In this document: in pieces, positions 17,624 to 26,032 of the stretch
Layout: the number at the start of each line of letters is the position of its first letter
Position numbering within the stretch: position 1 is the first letter of the stretch
Assembly (NCBI RefSeq): GCF_009928485.1
Contig: NZ_JAABNP010000013.1
Span: forward strand, 62,001-126,000
Reading direction: 5' to 3'
DNA: 64,000 nt
Source of the DNA: Clostridium sp. C2-6-12
Lineage (GTDB): Bacteria > Bacillota > Clostridia > Clostridiales > Clostridiaceae
Position numbers and translations under genes: made by a program
Notes under the pieces: model-generated
What the model saw: the letters and a program-made list of their open reading frames with translations, nothing else
Told to the model about the DNA's origin: nothing
Databases searched by the model: none

Positions 17624-18769
17624 TTATTCTTCCCCCCCATTAACAATTTTGATTTCTTTAATATCTTCTTTAGGTAATAACTCAACTATAAATCCTTGAA
17701 TTCTAAGTTCTTCACTTTTTTTAATAGCTTTAATTCTGTTTTCAGGATTATAATATATCTTATAAACATTTTGATTTTTATTAATACTACCATTTTGTTT
17801 AACATTTTCAATTACAGAATTAATGTCTATTGAAAATCCTATTGCAGGAACATATTCTTTAGAAGCTTTAATTAAATTATCATATCTTCCACCTCTTAAA
17901 AGTGTATTTCCTACGCCTTCACCATATCCTCTAAAAATAATTCCAGTATAATAATTAAGTCTTGGGACCATTCCCAAATCAAATGTTACATTTTCTCCAT
18001 AACCTAAGGCTTCAAGCTGAGAATACAATTCTTCTAAATATTCTAAATTTTCTTTTATATCATTATTAAATGCTAATTTCTTGGCCTCTTCTAATACTTT
18101 TTTATTTCCAAACATCCAAGGTAGTTTGTTAAAAAACATCTTATATTCTTCCTTAATATCTAGACCTGATAAAAAATCCTCTAAACTTTTTAAATTTTTA
18201 TCCTCTATAAATTGTGCAATAACTTCTTTGTATTGCTGCTCTATTTCCAAGTTCTTAAATGCCCCATTAAAAAAACCTATGTTTCCTATTTCTAATTTAA
18301 AATCTTTTAATCCTAATTTTTTTAAAGCTTCCAAAGCTAAAACTAAAATTTCCAAATCAGATTTTTTATCTTCAAGCCCTATTAGCTCAATTCCACAGTC
18401 TGTATATTCATTTCTCTTTCCACCAAGACTTGCATGAACTCTAAATACATTTGAAGTGTATCTAAGCTTTATAGGCAACTCAGTATCTTTAAACTTGGTT
18501 TCTACAACTCTAGCTATAGGAATTGTCATATCAGGTCTTAAAACTAATATGCGGCCTCTATTATCAAAAAATTTATACATATCTTCTTCTCTTAAACTTT
18601 GAGAATCATGATTAAAAGTTTCATAAAACTCTAATGTTGGAGTTATAACCTCCTTATACCCCCACTTTTCAAAAATATTATCTATATTTCTTTCCAACGA
18701 CCTTTTAATAATGCATTCGTCTAATATTAAATCCCTTGTTCCTTCTGGAAGCACATTTTTTTTATCCAT
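17624..18769 (-). CDS. hisZ: ATP phosphoribosyltransferase regulatory subunit HisZ
   Basis: A histidyl-tRNA synthetase-like protein that lacks tRNA charging and forms a hetero-octamer with short HisG, giving it histidine feedback control. The 381 aa contain the class II synthetase-like motifs PEGTRDLILDE, PTLEFYETFN, LRPDMTIPIAR and the RYTSNVFRVHAS strand, plus GLVPRLNYYTGIIFRGY-like and LLRGGRYDNL segments near the C-terminus; the anticodon-binding domain is missing. First gene of the operon. ATG 18769 is preceded by GGGTGGG; GTG four codons upstream is the less likely start. Confidence 0.94.
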   Translation of the reverse strand: MDKKNVLPEGTRDLILDECIIKRSLERNIDNIFEKWGYKEVITPTLEFYETFNHDSQSLREEDMYKFFDNRGRILVLRPDMTIPIARVVETKFKDTELPIKLRYTSNVFRVHASLGGKRNEYTDCGIELIGLEDKKSDLEILVLALEALKKLGLKDFKLEIGNIGFFNGAFKNLEIEQQYKEVIAQFIEDKNLKSLEDFLSGLDIKEEYKMFFNKLPWMFGNKKVLEEAKKLAFNNDIKENLEYLEELYSQLEALGYGENVTFDLGMVPRLNYYTGIIFRGYGEGVGNTLLRGGRYDNLIKASKEYVPAIGFSIDINSVIENVKQNGSINKNQNVYKIYYNPENRIKAIKKSEELRIQGFIVELLPKEDIKEIKIVNGGEE

Positions 18770-18813
18770 TATCCAGCCCACCCATCTTTATTACTTGATC
18801 GCTATATCGTTTT

Positions 18814-18837
18814 ATCAATTTAGCACACTAAATTGAT
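18814..18837 (-). promoter_or_regulatory. Palindromic operator at the his operon start site
   Basis: ATCAATTTAG-CACA-CTAAATTGAT is a perfect 10+4+10 inverted repeat located 10 bases downstream of the -10 box, covering the expected transcription start. That placement suits a repressor. The TTTAG...CTAAA core resembles sites of the TrpR-family histidine regulator HisR/YerC described for Firmicutes; this identification is inference. Confidence 0.65.
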
Positions 18838-18846
18838 GTTTTATTT

Positions 18847-18875
18847 ATAATATACTATTTTTTATATACTGTCAA
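18847..18875 (-). promoter_or_regulatory. Sigma-A promoter of the his operon
   Basis: Minus-strand TTGACA (18870-18875) and TATTAT (18847-18852) are separated by exactly 17 bases. Transcription would start near 18840, about 70 bases before hisZ. Confidence 0.8.
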
Positions 18876-19121
18876 TAATTCTAGGTTCAATTATAATTAT
18901 AATATTCTTTATTTAAAAAATCATAAAAAAATACATTTATTAAAACTTCTATAATATATTGGTTGATTTTTTTTAACAAGTTAACTATCATATTAAAAGG
19001 CAGTACAAATAATGAGTAAATAAGAGATAGTAAGTAAGAAATACTAATTAACAAATTTTTATTAAGAATTAATATATTTAATTCTTAAATTCTTAACTTA
19101 TAAAAAGGGGATGTTTTAATA
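18876..19121. other. Divergent intergenic region upstream of the YoaK gene
   Basis: AT-rich DNA between the his promoter and the YoaK gene. AAGGGG at 19104-19109 is the ribosome site for the TTG start at 19122. I see no T-box sequence or strong hairpin in it. Confidence 0.4.
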
Positions 19122-19853
19122 TTGATTACTCATAACATTTTTTATAATAACAAAAGTGATGTACATATTAGTACCTCAGAATCAATAAGACTAGGGATTC
19201 TTCTTGCAATAGTAGGCGGTTTTTTAGATGGCTATACTTTTATTTGTAGAGGTGGTGTTTTTGCAAATGCTCAAACAGGAAACATTGTTCTTGTAGCTTT
19301 AGATGCGGCTAGAGGTGATTTTGTCCAAGCATTTATGGCACTTTTACCAATTTTAGCATTTATACTAGGCATTATCGTCACTGAAAAAATTAAAGACTTT
19401 GATTTTCCTTCTTCTGCTTCAGTTACATATTCAGAACAAATCATTATACTAATAGAAGTAACTGTACTTTTCATTGTAGGATTTATTCCAAGCACAATGC
19501 CTCATGCATTTGCTACTTTACCAATTTCATTTGTTTCTTCTGTGCAAATTGCTTCATTTAATAAATTAGTTGATTCACCTTACAGCACAACTATGTGTAC
19601 TGGTAACTTAAGAACAGCTTCCCAAGCTGCCTATAAAGCATTTTCAAAAAAAGACAGAAATTCGGCATTAAAAACAAAGCGATATATAGCAATAATTTTT
19701 TCCTTTATTATTGGTGCTTGCCTTTCAGGATTATTAACTTTATTATTGGGGGTTAAATCAATATGGTTTGCTTCATTGGTCTTAATTATATCTTTGTTGT
19801 TATTTAGAATAGATGATTATAAATTTATTTCTTCAAAAAGTAAACAAAAATAG
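19122..19853 (+). CDS. YoaK/DUF1275 family membrane protein
   Basis: A 243-aa membrane protein of the YoaK (DUF1275) family with six predicted membrane segments. Family features are the first helix LLAIVGGFLDGYTFICRGG, directly followed by VFANAQTGNIVLVAL, and the central SFNKLVDSPYSTTMCTGNLR segment. Its function is unknown, although a transport role is often assumed. It starts with TTG (the preceding ATG at 19110 runs into a stop within two codons). It is monocistronic: the strong hairpin at 19852-19895 follows at once. Confidence 0.88.
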   Translation: MITHNIFYNNKSDVHISTSESIRLGILLAIVGGFLDGYTFICRGGVFANAQTGNIVLVALDAARGDFVQAFMALLPILAFILGIIVTEKIKDFDFPSSASVTYSEQIIILIEVTVLFIVGFIPSTMPHAFATLPISFVSSVQIASFNKLVDSPYSTTMCTGNLRTASQAAYKAFSKKDRNSALKTKRYIAIIFSFIIGACLSGLLTLLLGVKSIWFASLVLIISLLLFRIDDYKFISSKSKQK

Positions 19854-19901
19854 GACTGCCACTTCAACATACAAGAATGTTGAAGTGGCAGTCCTATTTT
19901 T
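19852..19901. terminator. Strong bidirectional terminator
   Basis: AGGACTGCCACTTCAACAT pairs with ATGTTGAAGTGGCAGTCCT around a six-base loop, flanked by A- and T-tracts on both sides (ATTTTTAT on plus, ATTTTTG on minus). It separates the convergent YoaK gene and the small gene at 19913. Confidence 0.93.
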
Positions 19902-19912
19902 ATAAAATATTC

Positions 19913-20137
19913 TTATTGTGCAGTAACACTAAAGAATAAAGCTTTACCAATTTCAGTTGCTTTTATTGCTTTTTTTGCTGTTCCTGCTGGATCTTGATCT
20001 GCACCAAGCTCACAATCAAAATGAATTTGAAGTCCTTGCTTTTTAATAAATTTATAAGGTTTTGCTCCTCCAACTTCAATATTTTCTACAATTGATATTA
20101 TGTCGTCTTGTCTTAAGGCACAATTTACTATTACCAT
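19913..20137 (-). CDS. Small protein of unknown function, paralogue A (74 aa)
   Basis: A 74-aa acidic-to-neutral soluble protein starting MVIVNCALRQDD, with IVENIEVGG, FIKKQGLQIHFDCEL, and a C-terminal IGKALFFSVTAQ. It is clearly related to the next gene at 20337-20582 (shared VNCALxQxDII.IVENIE and GKALF). The alternation suggests a beta-alpha-beta-alpha ferredoxin-like fold: strand VIVNCAL, helix DDIISIVENI, strand IHFDCEL, helix AKKAIKATE, strand ALFFSV. I do not recognise a named family. GGGG nine bases before ATG 20137. It lacks a signal peptide and membrane segment. It lies downstream of thiI. Confidence 0.78.
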   Translation of the reverse strand: MVIVNCALRQDDIISIVENIEVGGAKPYKFIKKQGLQIHFDCELGADQDPAGTAKKAIKATEIGKALFFSVTAQ

Positions 20138-20336
20138 TTATTTATACCCCTTTTCTATTAAATTTATATAAAAATATTTTATGATATTCAATTAACTTTT
20201 TTGTAATTATTTTCTTGTTATATAATTATTTCAAAATTAAACATATCATTTGCATAAATATATCATATTTTTATGCTTTTATCAATTTTTTTGAGTATAA
20301 ATTATCTTTTAAACTTTCTTAGCAAAGTACTTTTTA

Positions 20337-20582
20337 TTATTTTATCCAAGGATATTCTTTAACATCAACAACATTATAAAATAATGCCTTACCAAGCTTG
20401 GTTTTAAAGATTTCCTTCTTTACAATATTGCAAGCTTTTTCAATGTCATTATAGTCACATTCAAAAAAAATTCTAATTCCATCTCTTTTATTATACTTAA
20501 AGACTTTTTTGCTTTCTATTTCAATATTCTCCACAATTTTTATTATGTCCTCTTGTTTTAACGCACAATTTACAATTATCAC
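20337..20582 (-). CDS. Small protein of unknown function, paralogue B (81 aa)
   Basis: Paralogue of the 74-aa protein. From GTG 20582 it reads MIIVNCALKQEDIIKIVENI, then FKYNKRDGIRIFFECDY, KKEIFKTKLGKALFYNVV, ending KEYPWIK. The same strand-helix-strand-helix-strand pattern is visible. I prefer the GTG at 20582 to ATG 20588: GAGG lies seven bases before the GTG, directly abuts the ATG, and the GTG aligns with the paralogue's start. It lies 139 bases after thiI, same strand, so it may share its transcript. Function is unknown. Confidence 0.75.
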   Translation of the reverse strand: MIIVNCALKQEDIIKIVENIEIESKKVFKYNKRDGIRIFFECDYNDIEKACNIVKKEIFKTKLGKALFYNVVDVKEYPWIK

Positions 20583-20721
20583 TAACATCCCTCTCTCAAA
20601 TTCCCATTTTTAATGATATTATTATCCTTATTTTAAGTATAATTCAAATTACATAACACTTACAATATATGTTTTATATTTAATTTATATATTTACATTT
20701 CAATAATAATAAACGTAAAAA

Positions 20722-21879
20722 TTAAAAAGTCACCACTTCAAGATTTTCAACGGCTTCCTCCACTATTCTATCTATATCTAACTTCTCTTCTTCTTTTACA
20801 ATTTTATCTAGCTTTGGATTAGTCTTTGGATGTTTAGGAACAAATATAGTACAACAATCCTCATAAGGAAGAATTGATGTTTCATAAGTGCCTATCTTTC
20901 TTGCAATTTCCATTATATCTGTCTTATCTGTAGCTATTAGCGGTCTAAACACTGGTCTATCTGAACATGCATCACTTACTATAAGTCCATCCATTGTTTG
21001 GCTTGCAACCTGACCTATGCTTTCTCCAGTACTAACTGAGTCTATTCCAAATTTATCAGCAAGTTTGCAAGCAATTCTCATCATAAATCTTCTCATTATT
21101 ATAGTAAGTTCATCTTCTCTACATTTATCTATAATATCCATTTGTATTTGTGTAAATGGAACTATGTATAAATTTATTTTTTCTGTATATTCAGCTAGGA
21201 TTTTAGCTAAATCCTTAACTTTTTCTTTAGCTCTTTCAGATGTATAAGGATGACTATGATAATATACACAGTTTACCTCAACACCTCTCTTAGCCATTAA
21301 ATAGCCTGCTACTGGAGAATCAATTCCACCTGAAAGCATAAGCATTGTACTTCCGTTCATTCCATATGGCAATCCTGCTGCACCTTTAGTAACATCTTTA
21401 TTGGTCCAAATATATGTGAAATTATTTCTTATTTCCACATTTATTATTAATTCAGGATTCTTAACATCAACAGTTATTTCACTTTCAAAATTTTTGAGAA
21501 TAAAAGCGCCAACAGTTCTTGAAACCTCTATAGAATTTAATTCAAAATGCTTGTTTGCTCTATTAGTCACTACCTTAAATGTATTACTTTTAGCTTGCTT
21601 TGCTTTTTCTAGAGCGGCATCATTTATAGTGTTTAAGTCAGATTCTATTTTTTCAACTACACATACTTCTGAAATTCCAAACACTTTACTGATTCTTTTC
21701 ACACTTTCGTAAACTTCATCAGTTTGAATAAAATATCTTCCACTATCATGTATAAATTCAATTTTTATTCCTTCAAGTTTCTTTCCAATATTATCTCTTA
21801 ATTTTTTTTCAAATTTACTTCTATTTAACCCCTTTAAAAATATTTCTGGCGCATACTTTACTAAAATTAGTTCTTTCAT
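20722..21879 (-). CDS. thiI: tRNA 4-thiouridine synthetase ThiI
   Basis: Adenylates U8 of tRNA and transfers sulfur to it; also serves thiazole synthesis in some species. The 385 aa contain an N-terminal ferredoxin-like domain (KYAPEIFLKGLNRSKFEKKL), a THUMP domain (about 60-165), and the PP-loop ATPase with MLMLSGGIDSPVAGYLMAKRG split by its SGGIDS signature. The C-terminal rhodanese domain found in the E. coli protein is absent, but a Cys pair at YEDCCTIFVPKHP remains, as in other Firmicutes. Its start codon overlaps the stop of the desulfurase gene by one base, so the sulfur donor is made alongside. Confidence 0.95.
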   Translation of the reverse strand: MKELILVKYAPEIFLKGLNRSKFEKKLRDNIGKKLEGIKIEFIHDSGRYFIQTDEVYESVKRISKVFGISEVCVVEKIESDLNTINDAALEKAKQAKSNTFKVVTNRANKHFELNSIEVSRTVGAFILKNFESEITVDVKNPELIINVEIRNNFTYIWTNKDVTKGAAGLPYGMNGSTMLMLSGGIDSPVAGYLMAKRGVEVNCVYYHSHPYTSERAKEKVKDLAKILAEYTEKINLYIVPFTQIQMDIIDKCREDELTIIMRRFMMRIACKLADKFGIDSVSTGESIGQVASQTMDGLIVSDACSDRPVFRPLIATDKTDIMEIARKIGTYETSILPYEDCCTIFVPKHPKTNPKLDKIVKEEEKLDIDRIVEEAVENLEVVTF

Positions 21880-23024
21880 TATCTTTTCCTCCTTAAAAAT
21901 TTAAGTCCCTTATTTAAATTCTCTATTACATAATCAACCTCTTCCTGATTATTATCATCAGAAAATGAAAATCTAATTGCCCCTTGAATTTCATCTTTAC
22001 TTAAGTCTAGTGCTTTTAGCACGTAACTTCCTCCATGCTTTTCTCTTTCCTTTGACGAACATGCTGATCCAGTTGATACATAAATTTCAACTTCCTCTAA
22101 GAAATGAAGAAGTACTTCTCCTCTTACGCCTTTAAACGAAACATTCAAAATATATGGTGAAAAGTTTTCACTCAGAGGACTATTTATATTTATATTATCT
22201 ACAGATTTTAATTTTTCAATAAATCTTTCTTTTATTTCAAAAACCTTATTATAATTTTCTTTTATATTTCTATTAGCTACTATAGCAGCTAATGTCATTC
22301 CCATAACCCCTGGTATATTTTGGGTTCCAGCTCTTACTCCAGATTCCTGACTTCCACCTTCAATTAATGGACTTAATGAATTAGGCTTTTTAATATACAT
22401 GAATCCTACTCCTTTAGGGCCATGAAACTTGTGAGCACTGACTGTGAGAAAATCTATATTCATTTTATTAACATCTATAAAGAACTTTCCATATCCTTGA
22501 ACCGCATCAACATGGAATTTAGCTCTGCTGCTCTTTTCTCTTACAATAGCACCTATGGCCTCTAAATCTTGAATCACACCTATTTCATTATTAACATGCA
22601 TTATTGAAACTAATGCAGTATCTTTAGTTATTGATTCTTTTAAATGTTCTAAATCAACTTTTCCTTCCTTATCTATCTTTAAAAAAGTAACTTTTATGTT
22701 ATTGCCTTCAAGTTTCTTGATGATATTTAAAATAGATGGATGTTCAAAAGGAGTTGTAATAAAATGGCTTCCATCTTTTAGTATTCCTTTAAGAACAGAA
22801 TTATTTCCTTCACTTCCTCCTGAATTGAAATATATTTCATTTTCTTTTGCATTTATTGTTTTAGCTAATAGTTCTCTGCATTCTTTTAGTTTTTTTTCGC
22901 TCTTTAATCCCAAGTTATGCAATGATGATGGATTCCCAAAAAAATTCTTCATTCCAAAAACAATTTCATTTATTACATCTTCTGATATCTTTGTTGTTGA
23001 ACTATTATCAAAATAAACTTCCAT
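21879..23024 (-). CDS. Cysteine desulfurase (NifS/IscS-like, ThiI partner)
   Basis: PLP enzyme that takes sulfur from cysteine as a persulfide. The 381 aa begin VYFDNSSTTKIS; other marks are YFNSGGSEGNNSVLKG, the HVNNEIGVIQD segment, HVDAVQGYGKF, the PLP Lys in TVSAHKFHGPKGVGF, and RAGTQNIPGVMG. The persulfide Cys lies in VSTGSACSSKEREKHGG, a group I-type loop. Adjacent thiI in a stop-start overlap indicates that it supplies ThiI, like NifZ-ThiI of B. subtilis. No iscU is present nearby. Confidence 0.94.
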   Translation of the reverse strand: MEVYFDNSSTTKISEDVINEIVFGMKNFFGNPSSLHNLGLKSEKKLKECRELLAKTINAKENEIYFNSGGSEGNNSVLKGILKDGSHFITTPFEHPSILNIIKKLEGNNIKVTFLKIDKEGKVDLEHLKESITKDTALVSIMHVNNEIGVIQDLEAIGAIVREKSSRAKFHVDAVQGYGKFFIDVNKMNIDFLTVSAHKFHGPKGVGFMYIKKPNSLSPLIEGGSQESGVRAGTQNIPGVMGMTLAAIVANRNIKENYNKVFEIKERFIEKLKSVDNININSPLSENFSPYILNVSFKGVRGEVLLHFLEEVEIYVSTGSACSSKEREKHGGSYVLKALDLSKDEIQGAIRFSFSDDNNQEEVDYVIENLNKGLKFLRRKR

Positions 23025-23256
23025 ACAATTTACCTTCCTTTCAGCACTAATCTAATAACATTAAATAAAACCAGTCAAGTAAAATTCCATAATTAATTTA
23101 TCTATAAAATATATCATTTGAAATATATTAACTTCCTAAAATTCTTACAAAATTACATCTGAATTTACATTTTCTTGTTTATCCGATAGATTTACTATGC
23201 ATTTTACAAGTTTTATTATAACAAAAAAATTTTATCTGCATAGTCTTTTTTTAGAA

Positions 23257-23348
23257 ATAAAAAAAGAGCAGTAAATAAATCGTTATATTTACTGCTTAGG
23301 AGAGAGAGAAAAATTGTTAAGGGATATTTATTAGTATTTATTAGGGTT
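23257..23348 (-). ncRNA. Candidate small RNA or terminated leader with a CU-rich seed
   Basis: A minus-strand promoter (TTGCAT 23377-23382, 16-base spacer, TATAAT 23355-23360) would start RNA near 23348. About 40 bases downstream is TTTTTCTCTCTCTCCT, then a terminator: AGCAGTAAATA pairs with TATTTACTGCT (23267-23296), followed by CTTTTTTT. The product would be about 90 nt. The CU-rich stretch could pair with AGGAGAGA-like ribosome sites. The desulfurase start is 230 bases further on, so it could instead be an attenuated leader. Confidence 0.5.
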
Positions 23349-23740
23349 AATTTAATTATATCACCATTATGACAAAATGCAACATATATTTTAATATTTT
23401 TTATACAAAAGTCTTTTTTAGTATTTTATTTGTATTTTTAATTTTATTTTTCAAATTATTTTTAATAGATCTATAAAAAACTACTATATTTTTCTTTGTT
23501 AAAACTTTCAAATAATATTATCATTAATTAACAATCAAATAATTTTCATTGAATTCAATTAAATTAAGTACATATATTTATAAACATACAATTTTAACTA
23601 GAAAAATGTAAACATAAAGGATATAATTAATTGAAAATGTGTAGACTCAAATTTATAGAAACAATATGAAACTATTTACTTTCTTAAGTTTTAGTTATTT
23701 ATCTACATTATTTTTTAAAATAAACTATAAAGGAGAAATT
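23349..23740. other. Intergenic region with promoter for the helicase gene
   Basis: AT-rich DNA between the small RNA promoter and the helicase. TATAAT at 23622-23627 on the plus strand is a good -10 without a clear -35; the resulting 5' UTR is about 105 bases, and AAGGAG precedes ATG 23741. No protein-coding potential is seen. Confidence 0.4.
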
Positions 23741-24967
23741 ATGAATAATTCTTTTACTGATTTAAACATAAATTCAAATATAATTGAAGCATTAAAAAAA
23801 CAAGGTATAGACACTCCAACAGAAATTCAAGGACTATCTATTGGACCTGCACTTGAAAATAAAGATATTGTTGGGGAAGCTTTTACTGGAAGCGGTAAAA
23901 CTTTAGCATATCTTATTCCATTATTCCATAAGATAGATACTTCAAAGAGAGAAATGCAAGGAATAATATTAGCTCCTACTCACGAACTTGCTATACAAAT
24001 TGAAGAACAAATCAAGCTTCTTGCAGTAAATTCAAACATTCCTGTAACTTCTTTATCTATCATTGGAGATGTAAATATAAATAATCAAATAAAAAAACTT
24101 AAAGAAGTTAAACCTCATATAATTGTTGGATCAACTGGAAGAATTCTTGATTTAATCAGAAAAAAGAAGATTACTAGTCATACTATAAAAACAATTGTAA
24201 TTGATGAAGGGGATAATTTATTAGATCCTAAAAGAGCTAGTATTACTAAAGATATAATCAAGACTACTATGAGAGATAGACAACTTATGGTGTTTTCAGC
24301 CTCTATAAAAGCTGAAACTCTTGAAACAGCTAAAAATTTAATGAAAGATCCTGTAATCATAAAAGCTGAAGATAAACCTCTTATGAACCCTAATATTGAG
24401 CATATGTATGTGGTATGTGACAGACGTGATAAGTTTGAAACATTAAGAAAACTTCTTGCTGCTGTAAAACCAGAAAAAGCAATCATATTTGTTAATGATA
24501 ACGAAGATATTGAATTAACCACTGTAAAGCTTAATTATCACAACAAAGATTGTTATGCTATGACAGGCAAAATATCAAAAGAAGACAGAAAACTCGCAAT
24601 TGAAAGCTTCAGAACTGGAAAGATTAAAATACTAGTTTCATCAGATGTTACAGCAAGAGGACTTGATGTAGAAGGAGTAACTCATGTATTCCATTTAGAT
24701 TTGCCACTAAAATTAAATGAATATTTACACAGGTCTGGAAGAACTGCTAGAGGAAATGCAAGTGGTACTTCTATATGTATCGCTACTGTTAAACAGCTTA
24801 ATATAATAAAAAAATATGAAAAAGAGTTCAATGTAGAATTTAAACAAAAGAAAATTTTTGGAGGTGTTTTAGAAGACTTTCATTACTCTTCTGAAATAAG
24901 CCAAATTACACCTAAAAGCGGTTCATCCTATAATAATAAAATCAATAAATCTAAGTTTCATAAATAA
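23741..24967 (+). CDS. DEAD-box-type RNA helicase with DEGD in motif II
   Basis: ATP-dependent RNA helicase core of 408 aa without the long basic C-terminal extension of CshA/DeaD. Motifs in order: Q-motif FTDLNINSNIIEAL...PTEIQG, I AFTGSGKT, Ia APTHELAIQ, Ib STGRILDL (usually TPGR), II IVIDEGDNLL (DEGD for DEAD), III SAS (for SAT), IV AIIFVND, V SSDVTARGLDVEG, VI YLHRSGRTARG. The ATP-binding Asp and Glu are kept, so activity is plausible. The start at ATG 23741 follows AAAGGAGAAATT; a longer upstream frame has no ribosome site. A role in ribosome assembly or cold adaptation, as for YfmL-type proteins, is inferred. Confidence 0.9.
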   Translation: MNNSFTDLNINSNIIEALKKQGIDTPTEIQGLSIGPALENKDIVGEAFTGSGKTLAYLIPLFHKIDTSKREMQGIILAPTHELAIQIEEQIKLLAVNSNIPVTSLSIIGDVNINNQIKKLKEVKPHIIVGSTGRILDLIRKKKITSHTIKTIVIDEGDNLLDPKRASITKDIIKTTMRDRQLMVFSASIKAETLETAKNLMKDPVIIKAEDKPLMNPNIEHMYVVCDRRDKFETLRKLLAAVKPEKAIIFVNDNEDIELTTVKLNYHNKDCYAMTGKISKEDRKLAIESFRTGKIKILVSSDVTARGLDVEGVTHVFHLDLPLKLNEYLHRSGRTARGNASGTSICIATVKQLNIIKKYEKEFNVEFKQKKIFGGVLEDFHYSSEISQITPKSGSSYNNKINKSKFHK

Positions 24968-24972
24968 AATTA

Positions 24973-25002
24973 AAGGTTAAGGATAAATTTTTCCTTAGCC
25001 TT
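24973..25002 (+). terminator. Hairpin between helicase and EamA genes
   Basis: AAGGTTAAGGA pairs with TCCTTAGCCTT (one G-U pair) around an eight-base loop. No long U-tract follows, so it may be only a partial terminator or an RNA-stability stem. Confidence 0.45.
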
Positions 25003-25028
25003 CAACAATTTAAAAGGAGATAAATTTC

Positions 25029-25943
25029 ATGACTGACAAAAAACTTTTCTTAAATCTTTTAGCCTTAATAACAGTTATAATTTGGGCAACTACCTTTATT
25101 TCAAGTAAAATTCTCTTAAATACTTTCACTCCTCTTGAAGTAATGTTTTATAGATTTGTTATAGCTTATTTCATATTGCTAATAATTCACCCAAAGTTTC
25201 ATAAAATTGAATCCATAAAGGAAGAGTTTATGTTTTTAATTGCAGGAATAGCAGGTGGTTCTGTTTATTTTTTAACTGAAAATACTGCAGTGAAAATTTC
25301 ACAAGTTTCGAATGTTAGCTTAATTGTTGCAACAGCACCAATTTTAACAGCCCTTCTAGCACATTTTTTTACCAAGGGAGAAAAACTCAGCAAAAATTTA
25401 TTTTTAGGTTTTATAGTTGCAATTTCAGGGGTTTTTCTAGTTATTTTTAATGGCAATTTTATGTTAAAACTTAACCCACTTGGCGATATTCTTGCTTTAG
25501 GGGCAGCTATTTCTTGGTCTATTTATTCAATAACTACGAAAAAGTTTGGAAGTAAATATAACACTTTATACCTAACACGAAAAATATTCTTCTATGCTCT
25601 ACTTACTATGATTCCTTTTTTATTCACATCAGACTTCAATTTTGATGTAGATAAAATTTTAACTTTCAAGTCACTTTCTAATCTTTTATTTTTGGGAATT
25701 GTGGCATCTAGTCTTTGTTATGTAGTTTGGAATTATACAGTAGACAAGCTAGGGGTAGTAAAAACCAATAATTATATATATCTTATTCCTGCAATTACAT
25801 TAATATTTTCTGTACTCATATTAAATGAAAAGATGACTCTTTATTCAAGCCTTGGAGCTATTTTAATTTTCCTTGGTGTGTATATTTCAGAGCATGGTCT
25901 TAAAATAAATGTATTTCAAAGACGTCAAACCATAGAAAATTAA
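25029..25943 (+). CDS. EamA/DMT superfamily transporter
   Basis: A 304-aa protein with ten hydrophobic segments in two EamA repeats (about residues 8-140 and 152-288). Typical segments are VIIWATTFISSKILL, the first-repeat end VAISGVFLVIF, the second-repeat start DILALGAAISWSIYSI, and AITLIFSVLILNEKMTLYSSLGAILIFLGVY split at the repeat's last two helices. DMT proteins export amino acids, drugs or other metabolites; the substrate here cannot be told. GGAG nine bases before ATG 25029. It may be partly co-transcribed with the helicase gene 61 bases upstream. Confidence 0.88.
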   Translation: MTDKKLFLNLLALITVIIWATTFISSKILLNTFTPLEVMFYRFVIAYFILLIIHPKFHKIESIKEEFMFLIAGIAGGSVYFLTENTAVKISQVSNVSLIVATAPILTALLAHFFTKGEKLSKNLFLGFIVAISGVFLVIFNGNFMLKLNPLGDILALGAAISWSIYSITTKKFGSKYNTLYLTRKIFFYALLTMIPFLFTSDFNFDVDKILTFKSLSNLLFLGIVASSLCYVVWNYTVDKLGVVKTNNYIYLIPAITLIFSVLILNEKMTLYSSLGAILIFLGVYISEHGLKINVFQRRQTIEN

Positions 25944-25961
25944 TTTATTTTTTATTTTATA

Positions 25962-25990
25962 TTGCATATTTTGTAAATATGTGGTACAGT
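25962..25990 (+). promoter_or_regulatory. Promoter of the ABC exporter leader
   Basis: TTGCAT and TACAGT are separated by 17 bases, placing the start near 25997. The leader to the first exporter gene would be about 330 nt and contains the peptide and terminator described next. Confidence 0.45.
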
Positions 25991-26032
25991 AAAGCCAGAT
26001 GTTTAAAAAATAATTTTTAAGGAGGTTAAACT

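Noticed and set aside
18081..18437. 118-codon plus-strand frame opposite hisZ
   Set aside because: Antisense shadow; no start-site features and hisZ is well supported.
18770..18840. Histidine T-box ahead of hisZ
   Set aside because: The leader is only about 70 bases and carries no T-box; the palindrome-promoter arrangement explains control better.
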